From: Devosia aurantiaca
GTDB lineage: Bacteria > Pseudomonadota > Alphaproteobacteria > Rhizobiales > Devosiaceae
Direction: 5' to 3'
Length of the DNA: 64,000 bases
Assembly: GCF_011058215.1 (NCBI RefSeq)
Contig: NZ_JAALFG010000001.1
Span: 5,001 to 69,000, forward strand
The notes beneath the pieces are model-generated. The model did not search any database and had not been told where the DNA came from. It saw only the letters and a list, made by a program, of their open reading frames with translations. Positions 27,701-36,481 of the stretch are shown one piece after another. Position 1 is the stretch's first letter. The number at the start of each line of letters is the position of its first letter. The translations under genes and the position numbers were made by a program.

Positions 27701-27815
27701 GCAGGCCGATCATCCCGGTGGGATGGGCCAGCATCCGCTCGATGGCGAAATAGGTCTTGCCGGTATTGGTCGGCCCCAGAATGGCCTTGACCGAGTGGGA
27801 AGGTGCGAAACTCAT
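24795..27815 (-). CDS. SUV3-like superfamily 2 RNA helicase
   Basis: 1006 residues. Helicase core in the first 350: Walker A ILGPTNTGKTYFAIERML, motif II as DEIQ (CVAIDEIQTAID), motif III LLGSGTM, motif VI GQIAGRAGRHKHNG. This DEIQ/SUV3-type set is found in mitochondrial SUV3 and alphaproteobacterial relatives and suggests RNA unwinding in decay. The middle region is family-conserved. The last 170 residues are Ala/Glu-rich and then extremely basic with repeated NERPKNERP units, likely disordered RNA-binding. Start at 27815 (MSFAPSHSVKAILGPTNTGK) has AGGGG before it. Cotranscribed with the S4 protein gene. Confidence 0.9.
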   Translation of the reverse strand: MSFAPSHSVKAILGPTNTGKTYFAIERMLAHPTGMIGLPLRLLAREVYQRVVERVGEQAVALITGEERIVPAKPRYWVATVEAMPMDIHVDCVAIDEIQTAIDFDRGHIFTDRILRARGFHETLLLGSGTMANVVRKLVPHVEIIDRPRFSQLTYAGSKKISRQPPRSAIVAFSARQVYAIAELIRRERGGAAVVMGALSPRTRNAQVELYQNGDVDFLVATDAIGMGLNLDIHHVAFADDTKFDGHQSRPLTPSELGQIAGRAGRHKHNGTFGVTGGTEGFDEELVVQLETHDFEPVKVVQWRNSVLDFSSIERLRGSLEAAPDDRTLTRVPVAKDQHALEFVARNEGAALARGHEAVKLLWECCQIPDYQGISPAAHGEIVTRIFTDLRRNRHVNADWIAEQVRFCDNSEGDIDTLSNRIKQIRTWTFVANRKNWLEDPAYWREKTRDIEDRLSDALHERLTQRFVDRRTSVLLRHLKDKRMVSPEINGQGEVRLEGHLIGTIEGFRFTLARNDGDMDAKGLRGAAESVVAPEIHNRAERLGGAPNEEFVLATDGRMRWRGEVVAELAEGDSIYRPRIIILADETLTGPDLEKVQDRLSLWLRHHINTVLEQVMSLEAPADIEGTARGIAYQLFEGIGILPRGAVSDEVKGLDQDVRGKLRKLGIKFGAYHIYLPLSLKPAPRELAIILFALKHGGVRQPGVTDIPHIVLSGRTSFLVDPEVDPRLYEIAGFKVAGKRAVRIDILERLADIIRPLIALDAGRPYAGDLPAGAAEGNGFRTTVEMTSLLGCSGEDFASILTSLGYRLRRTPKVAAPAEASAEAPALEAVLEDNSATVDAVDEVGVESAPVEIVAEGVVPDAAPADAAAPAEPEFDEVWFPGRRNDHHQPRRPEGRRRPEGDAEAGQNRRPDRTRPAHAKGGQRRPEGDAGQRPSNERPSNERPKNERPKNERPAHTRPRDEERRTRPEKNERPAANARPAREERKVVFDPDSPFAKLAALRGKTE

Positions 27816-28256
27816 TGCGCCCCTATGTAAGCGGTCCATGCGCCACTTGCGAGTACCGCCAGCGCAATGTCCCGCAAAGGGACAAAGTTGCCACGCTTGC
27901 TCCCCGCAATTAACCGCCGGAACGAGATGGGAACGAACCAGCATCGAATCGGCGAGAATCACCCAATGCGGCTTTGTTCCCTACGAGATGTGGTGGGTTG
28001 AAAAGCGATGAGCCACAAGCATGTAACCAGGCTCCAAGCCGCTTACCTACCCGGCAAGGAAACGCGTTTAACAGTATTGAAGACCGGTAAATTTCGGCTC
28101 CAGGCGGTCAGAAGTGGAAAGATCGTTAACAGCCAAGCTCACCGCTTTCTTCGTGCCTTCATTCGCAAGCCCGCACGAAACCTCGCGTTCAGAGTGCCGA
28201 ATTGAGAATAAACATCATTGACGTACCGCAATGGGACACGTCCGCCACTGCATGCA
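27816..28256. other. Gene-poor stretch upstream of the helicase gene
   Basis: Holds the helicase promoter region. A 65-codon frame at 28008-28205 (plus) begins MSHKHVTRLQAAYLPGKE but has no homology I recognise, no clear ribosome binding site, and basic random-looking composition, so I do not call it a gene. Confidence 0.4.
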
Positions 28257-28436
28257 CCCCTCCCTAGCTACGCTAGGCCTACGGCCAAGCTGCGCTACCC
28301 TCCCCTCTGAGGGGGAGGGTCAGTGCGGCGGATGTGGCACTGCCTAGCCTAATGCACCGGCCCCACCTTCCCCCTCAGAGGGGAAGGCAAGCAGAGCTTG
28401 GCGACGAAGGAGCCTAGCGCCGCTCGGAAGGGGGTG
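28257..28436. repeat. Intergenic repeat, family B (copy 2, inverted relative to copy 1)
   Basis: Reverse complement of the 22699-22863 element over most of its length: shared landmarks are GAGCGGCGCTAGGCTC, AAGCTCTGCTTGCCTTCCCC and the terminal TAGGGAGGGG block. Confidence 0.75.
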
Positions 28437-28709
28437 TCTGCAAAAGCCCATTTTGGCACAGGTTCGAAGTCGTTGAGTTATTAGCTTTAACCCTCTGGCC
28501 AAACCCAGAACGAACAGGGAGAGAATCGCGACACACGCCCGAATGCGCCTTTGTTCTACACAAGTTCTGGTGGCTGACGGCCGTTCTATGTCTAGTTCCT
28601 ACTGACGACTCTCCCGAAGCCGCCAAATCCATTCATCTTCATAAACACCGCGTAAATTTACCGGACTTTTGGCCCTTCCCTCCCAATCCCCTACCGCCGA
28701 AAAACAAAA
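28437..28709. other. Gene-poor stretch with a possible LexA site
   Basis: No credible gene. A GTTC-N7-GTTC motif (alphaproteobacterial SOS-box form) lies at 28553-28567, but no gene starts close to it, and motifs this short are expected by chance. Confidence 0.3.
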
Positions 28710-28743
28710 AAGCGCCCGAACCGTTAACCCGGCCCGGGCGCTT
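28710..28743 (-). terminator. Rho-independent terminator of the DUF3108 gene
   Basis: Stem AAGCGCCCG/CGGGCGCTT with a 16-base loop, followed on the minus strand by TTTTTTGTTTTT. It starts about 65 bases after the stop codon. Confidence 0.85.
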
Positions 28744-28810
28744 CTGCAGGCTCTTCACCCGCCAAAATTATCAATAAATTCGTTGACCGTCCCGTTTCGG
28801 GACTTGGCCC

Positions 28811-29593
28811 TCAGCTGCGGGCGCTGGTCAGCACCATGGACATGTCGCCCATCGAGGTGCCGATAATGACGCGATAGGGCACGAAATAGCCCGAGGCGCC
28901 GAGCGGCGCATACCAGGCGATAATGCGGCTGGTGTCGGCCAGATAGCTGGTCATCTCCGAGCTCTCGAAATGCCCCGAGACCGGCTGGTAATCCACCGAG
29001 CAGGCGACAAGCGGACCCTGGTAGCCGGTACGCGGCGAGGTGGCTTCGTCATTGTCCAGAAAATTCATGGCGATGTTGAAGCGCTCGACGCCGGTAAAGA
29101 TGCGGAAGTTCTGATCGCAGAGCGAGCGGTCGAGCCCATTGCCCTTGAGCACAAAGGCTGAAAGGAAATCGCCCACATTGGTCAGATGCCCGCGCTCGAG
29201 CGGCACCCGGTCATAACCATCGAGCACCGGCGGGTTGACGGTAAACGAACCCACATTGCGGCCCGAAAAGCCGACATCGACATTGAATATTTCGCCATTA
29301 GCCCGCGTCTCGAGCTGGAAGCGCTCTGACTGAAGGCTCGATCCGCCTGATGTACCGCTGATATTGGCCGTCGCCGTGCCGCTGGCCACGACCGAGCCCA
29401 GTCCGGTCACTCGCGCCTTGACGTCGAAGGCATAGCGCTGCCCGTCATCGTCGAAGTCGACATCCACCAGCGCCACATTGATCCCGCCCACCGTCACCAC
29501 ATAGGAGACCTTGGCATCGACCGGCGCGGCCTGGACTGGCGCCGCGAGCAAGGGCGTGGCAAGGGAAAAGGCAAGGAGCGTGGAACGGATCAC
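28811..29593 (-). CDS. DUF3108 domain periplasmic protein
   Basis: 260 residues. Signal peptide MIRSTLLAFSLATPLLAAPVQA, then a beta-rich DUF3108 domain (KVSYVVTVGGINVALVDVDFDDDGQRYAFDVKARVTGLGSVVASG; later GHFESSEMTSYLADTSRIIAWYAPLGASGYFVPYRVIIGTSMGDMSMVLTS). Proteins of this type resemble lipid-binding or envelope-maintenance domains, but the role is not established. Two cysteines (SLCDQ and VACSV) could form a disulfide. Divergent from rpmB, an arrangement I recall from other Hyphomicrobiales. Confidence 0.85.
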   Translation of the reverse strand: MIRSTLLAFSLATPLLAAPVQAAPVDAKVSYVVTVGGINVALVDVDFDDDGQRYAFDVKARVTGLGSVVASGTATANISGTSGGSSLQSERFQLETRANGEIFNVDVGFSGRNVGSFTVNPPVLDGYDRVPLERGHLTNVGDFLSAFVLKGNGLDRSLCDQNFRIFTGVERFNIAMNFLDNDEATSPRTGYQGPLVACSVDYQPVSGHFESSEMTSYLADTSRIIAWYAPLGASGYFVPYRVIIGTSMGDMSMVLTSARS

Positions 29594-29804
29594 GGTCTAT
29601 CTCGGCTACGAATACGAATCAGGGTTAAAGCCCAAAGTGCCGCCCCCTCCGCCGCCACGCAAGGCGCTCGCAGCCGTTTGAGCCCGGCTCCGGGTTGACG
29701 CCAGCGCCCCTTTCCCCTAAAGACCCGCGAGATTTCACCACAATCGAGGCCCGTGCGGGTTCGCCTGCCACGAAGGACCTTTACACAAACAGGAATTCAC
29801 AAGA

Positions 29805-30095
29805 ATGGCACGTCGCTGCGAACTTACCGGCAAGGGCGTTATGGTGGGCAACACCGTTTCGCACGCTCTCAACCGTCACCGTCGCCGGTTTCTCCCCAAC
29901 CTCATCAATGTGACGCTTCAGTCCGAAGCGCTGCAGCGCCCGGTCAAGCTGCGCATTTCCGCTGCAGCCCTCCGTTCGGTCGAGCACCGCGGTGGCCTCG
30001 ATGCCTTCCTCGTCAAGCAGGACGACGCCGATCTGAGCCCCTTGGCTCTCGGCATCAAGAAGGAAGTCCGCGCCGCCCTGGCCGCCAACGCCTAA
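29805..30095 (+). CDS. rpmB: 50S ribosomal protein L28
   Basis: 96-residue ribosomal protein. Family signature at the start ([33 protein letters not shown]) and a conserved middle ([23 protein letters not shown]). Of the two common forms this is the alphaproteobacterial long one without the zinc-binding cysteine set. CAGGAA lies 9 bases before the ATG; a strong terminator follows. Monocistronic. Confidence 0.97.
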   Translation: MARRCELTGKGVMVGNTVSHALNRHRRRFLPNLINVTLQSEALQRPVKLRISAAALRSVEHRGGLDAFLVKQDDADLSPLALGIKKEVRAALAANA

Positions 30096-30118
30096 GCGAC
30101 CGTTTCTCCCAAGTTTTG

Positions 30119-30153
30119 AACCGCGTGGTAGCCAACTGCCACGCGGTTTTTAT
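30119..30153 (+). terminator. Rho-independent terminator of rpmB
   Basis: Ten-bp stem AACCGCGTGG/CCACGCGGTT with a 10-base loop and a T run, 23 bases after the rpmB stop. Confidence 0.93.
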
Positions 30154-30180
30154 TTGATGGCTGTAAGACCAAGGCCCTGA

Positions 30181-30294
30181 GACCTCATGGTGAGGAGCGT
30201 AGCGTCTCGAACCACGAGGTCGGGCGGGTGGAGCTATCCTGCCACGCCCGCGCCCTTCGAGGCTTCGCTAGCGCTTCGCACCTCAGGATGAGGG
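30181..30294. repeat. Intergenic repeat, family A (copy 3, long form)
   Basis: Begins GACCTCATGGTGAGGAGCG, then TCTCGAACCACGAGGTCGGG, and after a variable middle CGCCCTTCGAGG ... CCTCAGGATGAGG. Nearly identical in its first 45 bp to the copy at 60814-60912. Sits between rpmB and the transporter gene. Confidence 0.8.
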
Positions 30295-30382
30295 CTACTG
30301 GCTCTTGGGCTTACAACCTGATAGTCGCTAATTCATTGCGCCCCGGTCTCCTGCCGACGGCGCTCAACATAGGTTCAGTCCC

Positions 30383-31015
30383 ATGCTGTCTCGTTTCCTG
30401 GTGGCCGTGGCCGCCATGGTGGCCACCGTTGCCGCCTCCAATGTCCTCGTTCAGTTTCCGGTCCAGTTCACCCTGGGCAGCGTCAACCTCGGTGACATCC
30501 TCACCTGGGGCGCCTTCACCTATCCGGTGGCCTTTCTCGTCACCGACCTTACCAACCGCGCCTTTGGTCCACAAAAGACGCGGTTGGTTGTGGTCGCCGG
30601 CTTTGCCGTCGCAGTGCTGCTTTCGATCTGGCTCGCGACCCCGCGCATCGCCATTGCCTCCGGGTCGGCATTCCTCGTCGCTCAGCTCCTCGACGTTTCG
30701 ATCTTTCACCGTCTGCGCAACGGCGCCTGGTGGCATGCGCCGATGTTTTCCTCGCTGGTGAGCTCGGCCCTCGACACGGTGATCTTTTTCACCCTGGCCA
30801 TGGCGCCCGCCTTTGCCGGCATCGACAGCTTCTTCGGCATGGAAGACTCGTCCCTCGCCTTCCCGGCCCCGCTGCTCGGCATCGGCCCCGAAGTCGAACT
30901 CTGGCAGTCGCTCGCGCTGGGCGATTTCCTGGTCAAGCTCATCATGGCCCTCCTCCTGCTCGCGCCCTACAAGACCATCCGCGACCTTTTCGTCCGGCGA
31001 ATGGCAATCGTCTAA
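30383..31015 (+). CDS. yhhQ: Queuosine precursor transporter (YhhQ/VUT family)
   Basis: 210-residue inner-membrane protein with about six helices. YhhQ family marks: LGDILTWGAFTYPVAFLVTDLTNRAFGP near residue 33-60 and a C-terminal LALGDFLVKLIMALLLLAPYKTI. Imports preQ0/preQ1-type precursors of the tRNA base queuosine. Start ATG at 30383 follows the repeat element by about 90 bp; I searched that leader for a preQ1 aptamer and saw none. GluQRS, a queuosine-tRNA modifying enzyme, is encoded 26 kb away in this window, consistent with a queuosine-using cell. Confidence 0.9.
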   Translation: MLSRFLVAVAAMVATVAASNVLVQFPVQFTLGSVNLGDILTWGAFTYPVAFLVTDLTNRAFGPQKTRLVVVAGFAVAVLLSIWLATPRIAIASGSAFLVAQLLDVSIFHRLRNGAWWHAPMFSSLVSSALDTVIFFTLAMAPAFAGIDSFFGMEDSSLAFPAPLLGIGPEVELWQSLALGDFLVKLIMALLLLAPYKTIRDLFVRRMAIV

Positions 31016-31998
31016 GGCAAGGCAAATTCGAGCAGCATCGTCCGCTGCCAATCATTAAAGTTGTTGTCCGAGCCCATGAGGATGCGCGTCTCGCCACCCG
31101 GCGTCACATGCACCATCAGCGATTCCATGTTGTCGACCTCCCCGCCCTGGGCCGACAACAGCAATTCGCCAGCCATGATATTGCCCGGCCGCACCTCGGC
31201 GGCCGGCACTCGGCGCAGGTTCATGACAAAGGCAAAGATCGAAATGCCGCGCTCGAGCACCAGAAGGTCGCCGTTGGGCAGAAAGGCGCAATCGGTCGGA
31301 TTGACCACCGGCGAATTGACATAGCCGATCGGCCCCTTGTCGTTGACCCCCAAAAGCTCGCCGCGATGGTTGCCGTTCTCATCCACCGCGGACTCGGCGA
31401 TCAACACAGTAGAGCCCGCAACCGGCGACGCCAGCGGCGCGACGCAGAGCGATTCCAGCGACTCGTTGGTGCGCAGGTCGCTCAGCCAGTCGGGGATCGG
31501 TATTTCGCGCGCCGGCCCGCCCGGCCGCCCTTCGGTGATCAGAAAATCCGCCACCCGCGTCAGATGCTCGAAGGCGACCCGCACCGCATAGGGCACGCCG
31601 TCCCGCCAGATCGTATCCATGCCCTCGGCATCGCGTGCATATTGCCGCGGCAAGACTGCGCCTTTAGAATTCTGCAAGGGCTCGATCTGGACGCCGATAA
31701 ACCCGAACAGCCGGTCGGCCTCGTCATAGGCCAGTTGCCCGCTGACGAACTGCCCGCGGTCGGTGACAAAGGAAACCCGCTGCTCCGCTCCCGTCTGGGT
31801 GACGCTCGACAGCCCGCCAAACGTGTCGTCCGGGCTTTGCAGCGTAATGCCGCCACGAAAGATCAGCCCGTCCACGTTCTGGTCGAGAGCCGCACCCTTG
31901 AAGCGCGTGACCGGCGCCGCACTAACCGTTGCATCCACCGCCATGGCCGGCTGGACCAAAAGCATCAATGCAAGGGCAGAAACGGCCCGCACCATCAT
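31012..31998 (-). CDS. Esterase-like activity of phytase family protein
   Basis: 328 residues with a signal peptide ([23 protein letters not shown]). The body fits the phytase-like esterase domain (PF13449 type beta-propeller): [24 protein letters not shown] early, [17 protein letters not shown] middle, and the ending [17 protein letters not shown]. Likely periplasmic and metal-dependent; the substrate is unknown. Its ATG overlaps the cobT stop as ATGA, so it is translated from the cobalt-chelatase operon. Convergent, with 4-bp overlap, to the queuosine transporter gene. Confidence 0.85.
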   Translation of the reverse strand: MMVRAVSALALMLLVQPAMAVDATVSAAPVTRFKGAALDQNVDGLIFRGGITLQSPDDTFGGLSSVTQTGAEQRVSFVTDRGQFVSGQLAYDEADRLFGFIGVQIEPLQNSKGAVLPRQYARDAEGMDTIWRDGVPYAVRVAFEHLTRVADFLITEGRPGGPAREIPIPDWLSDLRTNESLESLCVAPLASPVAGSTVLIAESAVDENGNHRGELLGVNDKGPIGYVNSPVVNPTDCAFLPNGDLLVLERGISIFAFVMNLRRVPAAEVRPGNIMAGELLLSAQGGEVDNMESLMVHVTPGGETRILMGSDNNFNDWQRTMLLEFALP

Positions 31999-33884
31999 CC
32001 CCGCGACCGCCGCCGCGTTTGTGCCGGCAATTCTTCGTCGAACAGCGCCGCAAGCTCATCGGTCAGCGCACCGCCCAGCTCTTCGGCATCGAGCAAGGTC
32101 ACCGCGCGGCGGTAATAGCGCGTCACGTCGTGCCCGATGCCCACGGCCACCAGCCGGATCGGCGAACGCGTCTCGATGTCCTCGATCACTTGCCGCAAAT
32201 GCGCCTCGAGATAGTTGCCGGCATTGACCGATTGCGTCGAGTCATCCACCGGCGCGCCGTCCGAAATCACCATCAGGATGCGCCGCTGTTCCGGCCGCCC
32301 CATCAACCGCTTGCGCGCCCATTCCAGCGCCTCGCCGTCGATGTTTTCCTTGAGCAGCCCCTCGCGCATCATGAGGCCCAGATTGCGCCGCGCATGCCGC
32401 CAGGGCTCGTCGGCCGCCTTGTAGATGATGTGGCGGATATCGTTGACGCGGCCCGGATTGGCCGGCCGGTTGGCCTCAAGCCAGGCTTCCCGGCTCTTGC
32501 CGCCCTTCCAGGCGCGCGTGGTAAAGCCCAGGATCTCGACCTTGACGCCGCAGCGTTCCAGCGTCCGCGCCAAAATATCCCCGCAGATCGCGGCAATAGT
32601 GATCGGCCGCCCCCGCATCGAGCCCGAATTGTCGATCAGCAGCGTCACGACGGTGTCGCGGAAGTCGGTATCGTTCTCGACCTTGAACGAAAGCGCCTGC
32701 AGCGGATCGGTCACCACGCGCGTCAACCGCGCCGTGTCCAGCAATCCCTCTTCGAGATCGAACTGCCAGCTCCGGTTCTGTTTCGCCATCAAGCGGCGCT
32801 GCAGCTTGTTGGCCAGCCGCGCCACGGCACCGGCAAGGTTTTCCAACTGCTTGTCGAGCAGCGCCCGCAACTGGTCGAGCTCATCGGGCGGACAAAGCTC
32901 GGCCGCCTTGATGATCTCGTCGTATTTTTGGGTAAAGACCTTATAGTTGAACTGGTTGGTGAGCTGCGTGCCGCCATCCTTGGCCGGCGGCGGCATGGGC
33001 GCGTCTTCCCCGGCCTCCGCTTCGGCGTCCTCGTCGCTGTCCGCCATGTCGGCTTCCATGCCTTCGACGTCGCCGGTTTCTTCGGACTCGCCCGACTGCT
33101 GGTCGTCTTGGGAGTCTTCCTGCTCGTTCTCGCCCTCGCCCTGTTCCGGCGCCTTGTCGGACGCATCGCCTTGTTCGGGCTGGTTTTCTTCCTGGTTTTC
33201 CTCGTCGCTATCGGACGGGTCCGCCATGTCGGACTCCGACATGAGGTTGAGATCGCGCAATACCTTGCGCGCCGCCTTGGAAAACTCTTCCTGGTCCTCG
33301 TAGGCGGTCAGCAGCGTATCGAGCGACGTGCCTGCCTTGTTCTCGATTTCGCTGCGCCAGAGATCGACCAGCGCATGCCCCGATGGCGGCACCGGCACAC
33401 CCGCCAGTTTTTCGCGCAGGATCAAGCCCAGCGCTTCGGCCAAGGGCGCATCGTCCTTGGCGTCGATCTCGGCAAAATTGGCACGAAACAGCCGGTCTTC
33501 CAGCATTTCGGCAATATTGCCGCCCATGCCCGGCATGCGGATACAGCCCAGCGATTCCACCCGCGCTTGTTCCAGCGCATCGAACGCCGCGCGCGCCTGC
33601 GGGTCCATCGGCACGCGCTTGCGGTGCGTATCAGGATCGTGGCTGGCTAGCCGCATGGCCATGGCATCGCCCTGCCCGCGGGCAATGGCGATGTCGCGCC
33701 TCGTCGGCAATCGCGGCAGGTTGGCAAGCCGCGCCCGATCCGACGTCAGCAGCGGCCGGTCGGCGGTAAAACTCACCTCGAGCTCGCTCTGCCCGCCAAT
33801 GGCGCGCACCGTCGCCCCCATGGCCGATTTGAAGGCCTGGGTCATATCGGGCTTATTGAGCTTGCTGCGCGGTGGTTGTGCCAT
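31995..33884 (-). CDS. cobT: Cobaltochelatase subunit CobT
   Basis: 629 residues. Partner of CobS in the AAA+ motor that, with CobN, inserts cobalt into hydrogenobyrinic acid a,c-diamide in aerobic B12 synthesis. N-terminal helical region, then a long acidic linker (about residues 215-290, almost all Asp, Glu, Gln and Ser), and a C-terminal von Willebrand A domain with the MIDAS start [14 protein letters not shown] and later [13 protein letters not shown]. Full length. CobN and most of the corrin pathway are not in the window. Downstream of cobS but separated from it by a repeat element. Confidence 0.95.
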   Translation of the reverse strand: MAQPPRSKLNKPDMTQAFKSAMGATVRAIGGQSELEVSFTADRPLLTSDRARLANLPRLPTRRDIAIARGQGDAMAMRLASHDPDTHRKRVPMDPQARAAFDALEQARVESLGCIRMPGMGGNIAEMLEDRLFRANFAEIDAKDDAPLAEALGLILREKLAGVPVPPSGHALVDLWRSEIENKAGTSLDTLLTAYEDQEEFSKAARKVLRDLNLMSESDMADPSDSDEENQEENQPEQGDASDKAPEQGEGENEQEDSQDDQQSGESEETGDVEGMEADMADSDEDAEAEAGEDAPMPPPAKDGGTQLTNQFNYKVFTQKYDEIIKAAELCPPDELDQLRALLDKQLENLAGAVARLANKLQRRLMAKQNRSWQFDLEEGLLDTARLTRVVTDPLQALSFKVENDTDFRDTVVTLLIDNSGSMRGRPITIAAICGDILARTLERCGVKVEILGFTTRAWKGGKSREAWLEANRPANPGRVNDIRHIIYKAADEPWRHARRNLGLMMREGLLKENIDGEALEWARKRLMGRPEQRRILMVISDGAPVDDSTQSVNAGNYLEAHLRQVIEDIETRSPIRLVAVGIGHDVTRYYRRAVTLLDAEELGGALTDELAALFDEELPAQTRRRSRG

Positions 33885-33897
33885 GATATCCAGCCAC

Positions 33898-33991
33898 GAC
33901 CTCGTGGTTCGACAGGCTCACCATGAGGTCTACGGAGAAATCGCAGATGTCACAGTAGACCTCACCCTGAGCCTGTCGAAGGGCGAGGCCG
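33898..33991. repeat. Intergenic repeat, family A (copy 4)
   Basis: Two facing units: GACCTCGTGGTTCGACAGG...CACCATGAGGTCTA and TAGACCTCACCCTGAGCCTGTCGAAGGGCGAGG. It is the whole spacer between cobS and cobT. Confidence 0.75.
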
Positions 33992-34005
33992 TGTCGTGCC
34001 GCAGC

Positions 34006-34989
34006 TTAAGCCATCACGGCCAGGTTGGCCGAGCTCTCCGGCAGGTCCTCGCCGAACACGCGCTGGTAGAACTCCGCCACCACCGGGCGTTCGAGTTCGT
34101 CGCATTTGTTGAGGAAGGTCAGCCGGAAGGCAAAGCCAATGTCGCCGCCGAAGATCACCGCGTTTTCTGCCCAGGTGATGACGCCGCGGGGCGACATGAC
34201 GGTGGAAATATCGCCATTGATGAAGGCCGAACGCGTGAGGTCCGCGAGGCGCACCATGTTCGAAATCTGCTTCTTGCCCTTGTCGGTCGCGCCATAGCTT
34301 TTGTTCTTGGCGAGGACGATGCCGACTTCCTTTTCGTGCGGCAGGTAGTTGAGTGTCGTCACGATCGACCACCGGTCCATCTGGCCCTGGTTGATCTGCT
34401 GCGTGCCGTGGTAGAGCCCGGACGTATCGCCCAAGCCGATAGTGTTGGTGGTCGAAAACAGCCGGAATGCCGGATGCGGAACGATGACGCGGTTCTGGTC
34501 GAGCAGCGTCAGCCGGCCCGATTGCTCCAGCACGCGCTGGATCACGAACATCACGTCGGGACGACCGGCATCGTATTCGTCGAAGACGAGCGCCACGTTG
34601 TTCTGCACCGCCCAGGGCAGGATGCCATCCCGGAATTCGGTGATCTGCTTGCCGTCCTTGAGCACGATTGCATCCTTGCCCACGAGATCGATACGCGAAA
34701 CGTGGCTATCGAGATTGACGCGCACCAGCGGCCAGTTGAGCCGCGCAGCGACCTGCTCGATATGGGTCGACTTGCCCGTGCCATGGTAGCCCTGCACCAT
34801 GACGCGGCGGTTATAGGCAAAGCCGGCAAGGATCGCCAATGTCGTGTTGCGGTCGAACAGGTAATCCGGGTCGACCGGCGGCACGTGACCGTTGTTTTCA
34901 GAAAACCCCTTCACCACCATGTCGGTATCGATACCGAACAGATCCCGCGCCTTGTATTCGGTATCGGGCAGATTGGTGAATTCGGTCAT
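34006..34989 (-). CDS. cobS: Cobaltochelatase subunit CobS
   Basis: 327-residue AAA+ ATPase of the aerobic cobaltochelatase. Walker A is [13 protein letters not shown] near residue 88, Walker [14 protein letters not shown], sensor 1 FSTTNTIG; the N-terminus [20 protein letters not shown] is family-typical. Complete. ATP use drives cobalt insertion together with CobT and CobN. Upstream are a J-domain gene (same strand) and bolA (divergent), an order common in Hyphomicrobiales. Confidence 0.96.
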   Translation of the reverse strand: MTEFTNLPDTEYKARDLFGIDTDMVVKGFSENNGHVPPVDPDYLFDRNTTLAILAGFAYNRRVMVQGYHGTGKSTHIEQVAARLNWPLVRVNLDSHVSRIDLVGKDAIVLKDGKQITEFRDGILPWAVQNNVALVFDEYDAGRPDVMFVIQRVLEQSGRLTLLDQNRVIVPHPAFRLFSTTNTIGLGDTSGLYHGTQQINQGQMDRWSIVTTLNYLPHEKEVGIVLAKNKSYGATDKGKKQISNMVRLADLTRSAFINGDISTVMSPRGVITWAENAVIFGGDIGFAFRLTFLNKCDELERPVVAEFYQRVFGEDLPESSANLAVMA

Positions 34990-35082
34990 CGGAATGCTCT
35001 TGGATTTTCGGGTGTCATCTAAGGGGAAGGCGGTGGCTCTATAGCAGCATTAGCGCGGTGCGGGTAGGGCTTGGCAGCATGG

Positions 35083-35713
35083 CTACCGTACCACGAAGCC
35101 CACCTTCTTGAGGTGCGAATAGGCCGCGATCACCGCCCGCAAACGCTCCTCGGACGAGGCATCGCCGCCATTGACGTCCGGATGGTGCTTCTTGACCAGG
35201 TTCTTATAGGCCGTCTTGATGTCGTCGGACTTGGCATGGGCGGTAAAGCCCAAGGTTTCCAGCGCCCGCCGGTCATTCTCGTTGAGCGGCTTGACCCGCT
35301 CCGTCGCCGGCCGCTTGCTCTGCTGGTAGCGATAGCGCGCAAACACCCCGAATGGATCGCCATGCTTGTCGCCCGGACGAGGGCTCGCCTGCCGCGCAGC
35401 CGCGCGCGCCGCCTCGGCACTGCCGGTGCCAAAGCTTGAGCGGTTCTCGGTCTTGGGCGGCGAATGCAGCGCCTCGTCCAGCTCTTCCTGGCTCATGCCG
35501 GCAAAAAGTTGAACGCCTTGTTGTAGTGCCGCACATGCTCAAGGCAGAAATGGTGATACTGCCCTTCCGAGCGCACACCCTTTGGTGCCTTGTACTCGCC
35601 GGCCTTTTCGCACCCTTCCCAGTCGCAAACAACGTCGATCGGTTCGGGCTTTTCTTCGCGGCGCGGACGAACGCGAATGGAGTCGAATATCTTGGATTGC
35701 AGTTTCTTTGCAC
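35083..35713 (-). CDS. J-domain (DnaJ-like) protein, two frame breaks
   Basis: About 210 residues after repair. The N-terminal half (KLQSKIFDSIRVRPRREE, CDWEGCEKAGEYKAPKGV, HHFCLEHVRHYNKAFNFFAGMSQEEL) is the alphaproteobacterial J-protein with a small Cys cluster; the J domain at the C-terminus has helix II/III and the HPD motif in YKNLVKKHHPDVNGG. It would stimulate a DnaK-type chaperone. Breaks: one base missing in the A run at 35503-35507 (joins AFNFF to AGMSQ) and one near 35703-35705 right after a GTG start at 35713. Both are homopolymer losses. Divergent from bolA, upstream of cobS. Confidence 0.82.
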
Positions 35714-35747
35714 CTAGTTAGAGACCACCAAAACGGAGCCAAGCCCC

Positions 35748-36017
35748 ATGTCCATGGCGGACAGAATCAAAACCAAACTTACCGAACGCTTCCATCCCCT
35801 CCTTCTGGAGGTGATCGATGACTCTCACCGCCACCATGGCCATGCCGGATGGCAGGAAGGCGGCGAAACCCATTTCCGCGTCAGAATCGCGACCCGGGAT
35901 TTTGACGGGCTAAGCCGCGTCGCGCAACACCGCGCGGTCATGAGCGAACTCGACGATGAGTTGAAGGAGCGCGTGCATGCCCTCAATATCGAAGTCATTC
36001 CCGCAGACAAGGCTTGA
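35748..36017 (+). CDS. bolA: BolA family protein
   Basis: 89 residues. BolA fold with the conserved helix-turn FHPLLLEVIDDSHRHHGHAG, the ETHFRVRI strand and a final helix ELKERVHALNIEVIPADKA. BolA proteins bind monothiol glutaredoxins with a shared 2Fe-2S cluster; the histidines in HRHHGH are candidate ligands. GGAG lies eight bases before the first ATG; a second in-frame ATG is two codons on. Divergent from the J-domain gene. Confidence 0.92.
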   Translation: MSMADRIKTKLTERFHPLLLEVIDDSHRHHGHAGWQEGGETHFRVRIATRDFDGLSRVAQHRAVMSELDDELKERVHALNIEVIPADKA

Positions 36018-36083
36018 GTTCCGTTAAAGCCGGAACGAAGCCCCTGTTCAGCGGTTTGGAGATCACAACTGTGGAGGTCTCCC

Positions 36084-36314
36084 GTGAAGGCGCTTAATCT
36101 TACCACTCTTCTCTTGATCATCATTGGTGGCATCAACTGGCTGCTGGTCGGCGCGTTCCAGTTCGATCTGGTCGCGTCCATCTTCGGCGGCCAGGACAGT
36201 GCCCTCGCCCGCATCGTTTACGTCCTGGTCGGTCTTTCGGCCATCTACCAGCTCATCCCCTTCTCCAAGGCCATCCAAACCGGCGAAGTCCTCGCCGAGC
36301 GCGGCCGCCTTTAA
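36084..36314 (+). CDS. DUF378 family membrane protein
   Basis: 76 residues with two membrane helices (LTTLLLIIIGGINWLLVGAF and ALARIVYVLVGLSAIYQLIPF). The IGGINWLLVG and LVGLSAIY motifs define DUF378. Start is GTG at 36084 behind a good GGAGG. Function unknown; downstream of bolA by 66 bp but with its own spacing, so probably separate. Confidence 0.85.
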   Translation: MKALNLTTLLLIIIGGINWLLVGAFQFDLVASIFGGQDSALARIVYVLVGLSAIYQLIPFSKAIQTGEVLAERGRL

Positions 36315-36379
36315 GCGCCTCCCAAGCACGATCCGAAGCGGGTACCGGAAATGGTGCCGGCTTTTTTGCTTTTACAGAA

Positions 36380-36481
36380 CCCCCACCCAACCTCCCCTGC
36401 AGAAGGGGAGGAGCTCCGCCCGTGGGCTGAACTCGATCGTACTCCTCCCCCGCCTTACGGGGGGGGAGGCCGGGTGGGGGT
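36380..36481. repeat. Intergenic repeat, family C (copy 1)
   Basis: About 102 bp starting CCCCCACCCAACCTCCCC, with internal AAGGGGAGGAG and ending near CTTACGGGG...GTGGGGG. The two ends are inverted repeats. Matches 57004-57105. Fills the gap between the DUF378 gene and the convergent aroB. Confidence 0.78.

Noticed and set aside
28008..28205. A 65-codon plus-strand frame
   Set aside because: No recognisable family, no good ribosome binding site, basic random-looking sequence.
22699..28436. CRISPR array or miniature transposon
   Set aside because: The repeats are two long diverged copies with no regular spacers, no cas genes and no target-site duplications that I can see.
30295..30382. preQ1 riboswitch before the queuosine transporter gene
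   Set aside because: The leader lacks the short C-rich stem-loop and A-rich tail of preQ1 aptamers.
34990..35082. Cobalamin riboswitch before cobS
   Set aside because: The 93-bp spacer is too short for a B12 aptamer and I see no conserved B12-box sequence; the gap before the adenosyltransferase gene is only 11 bp.
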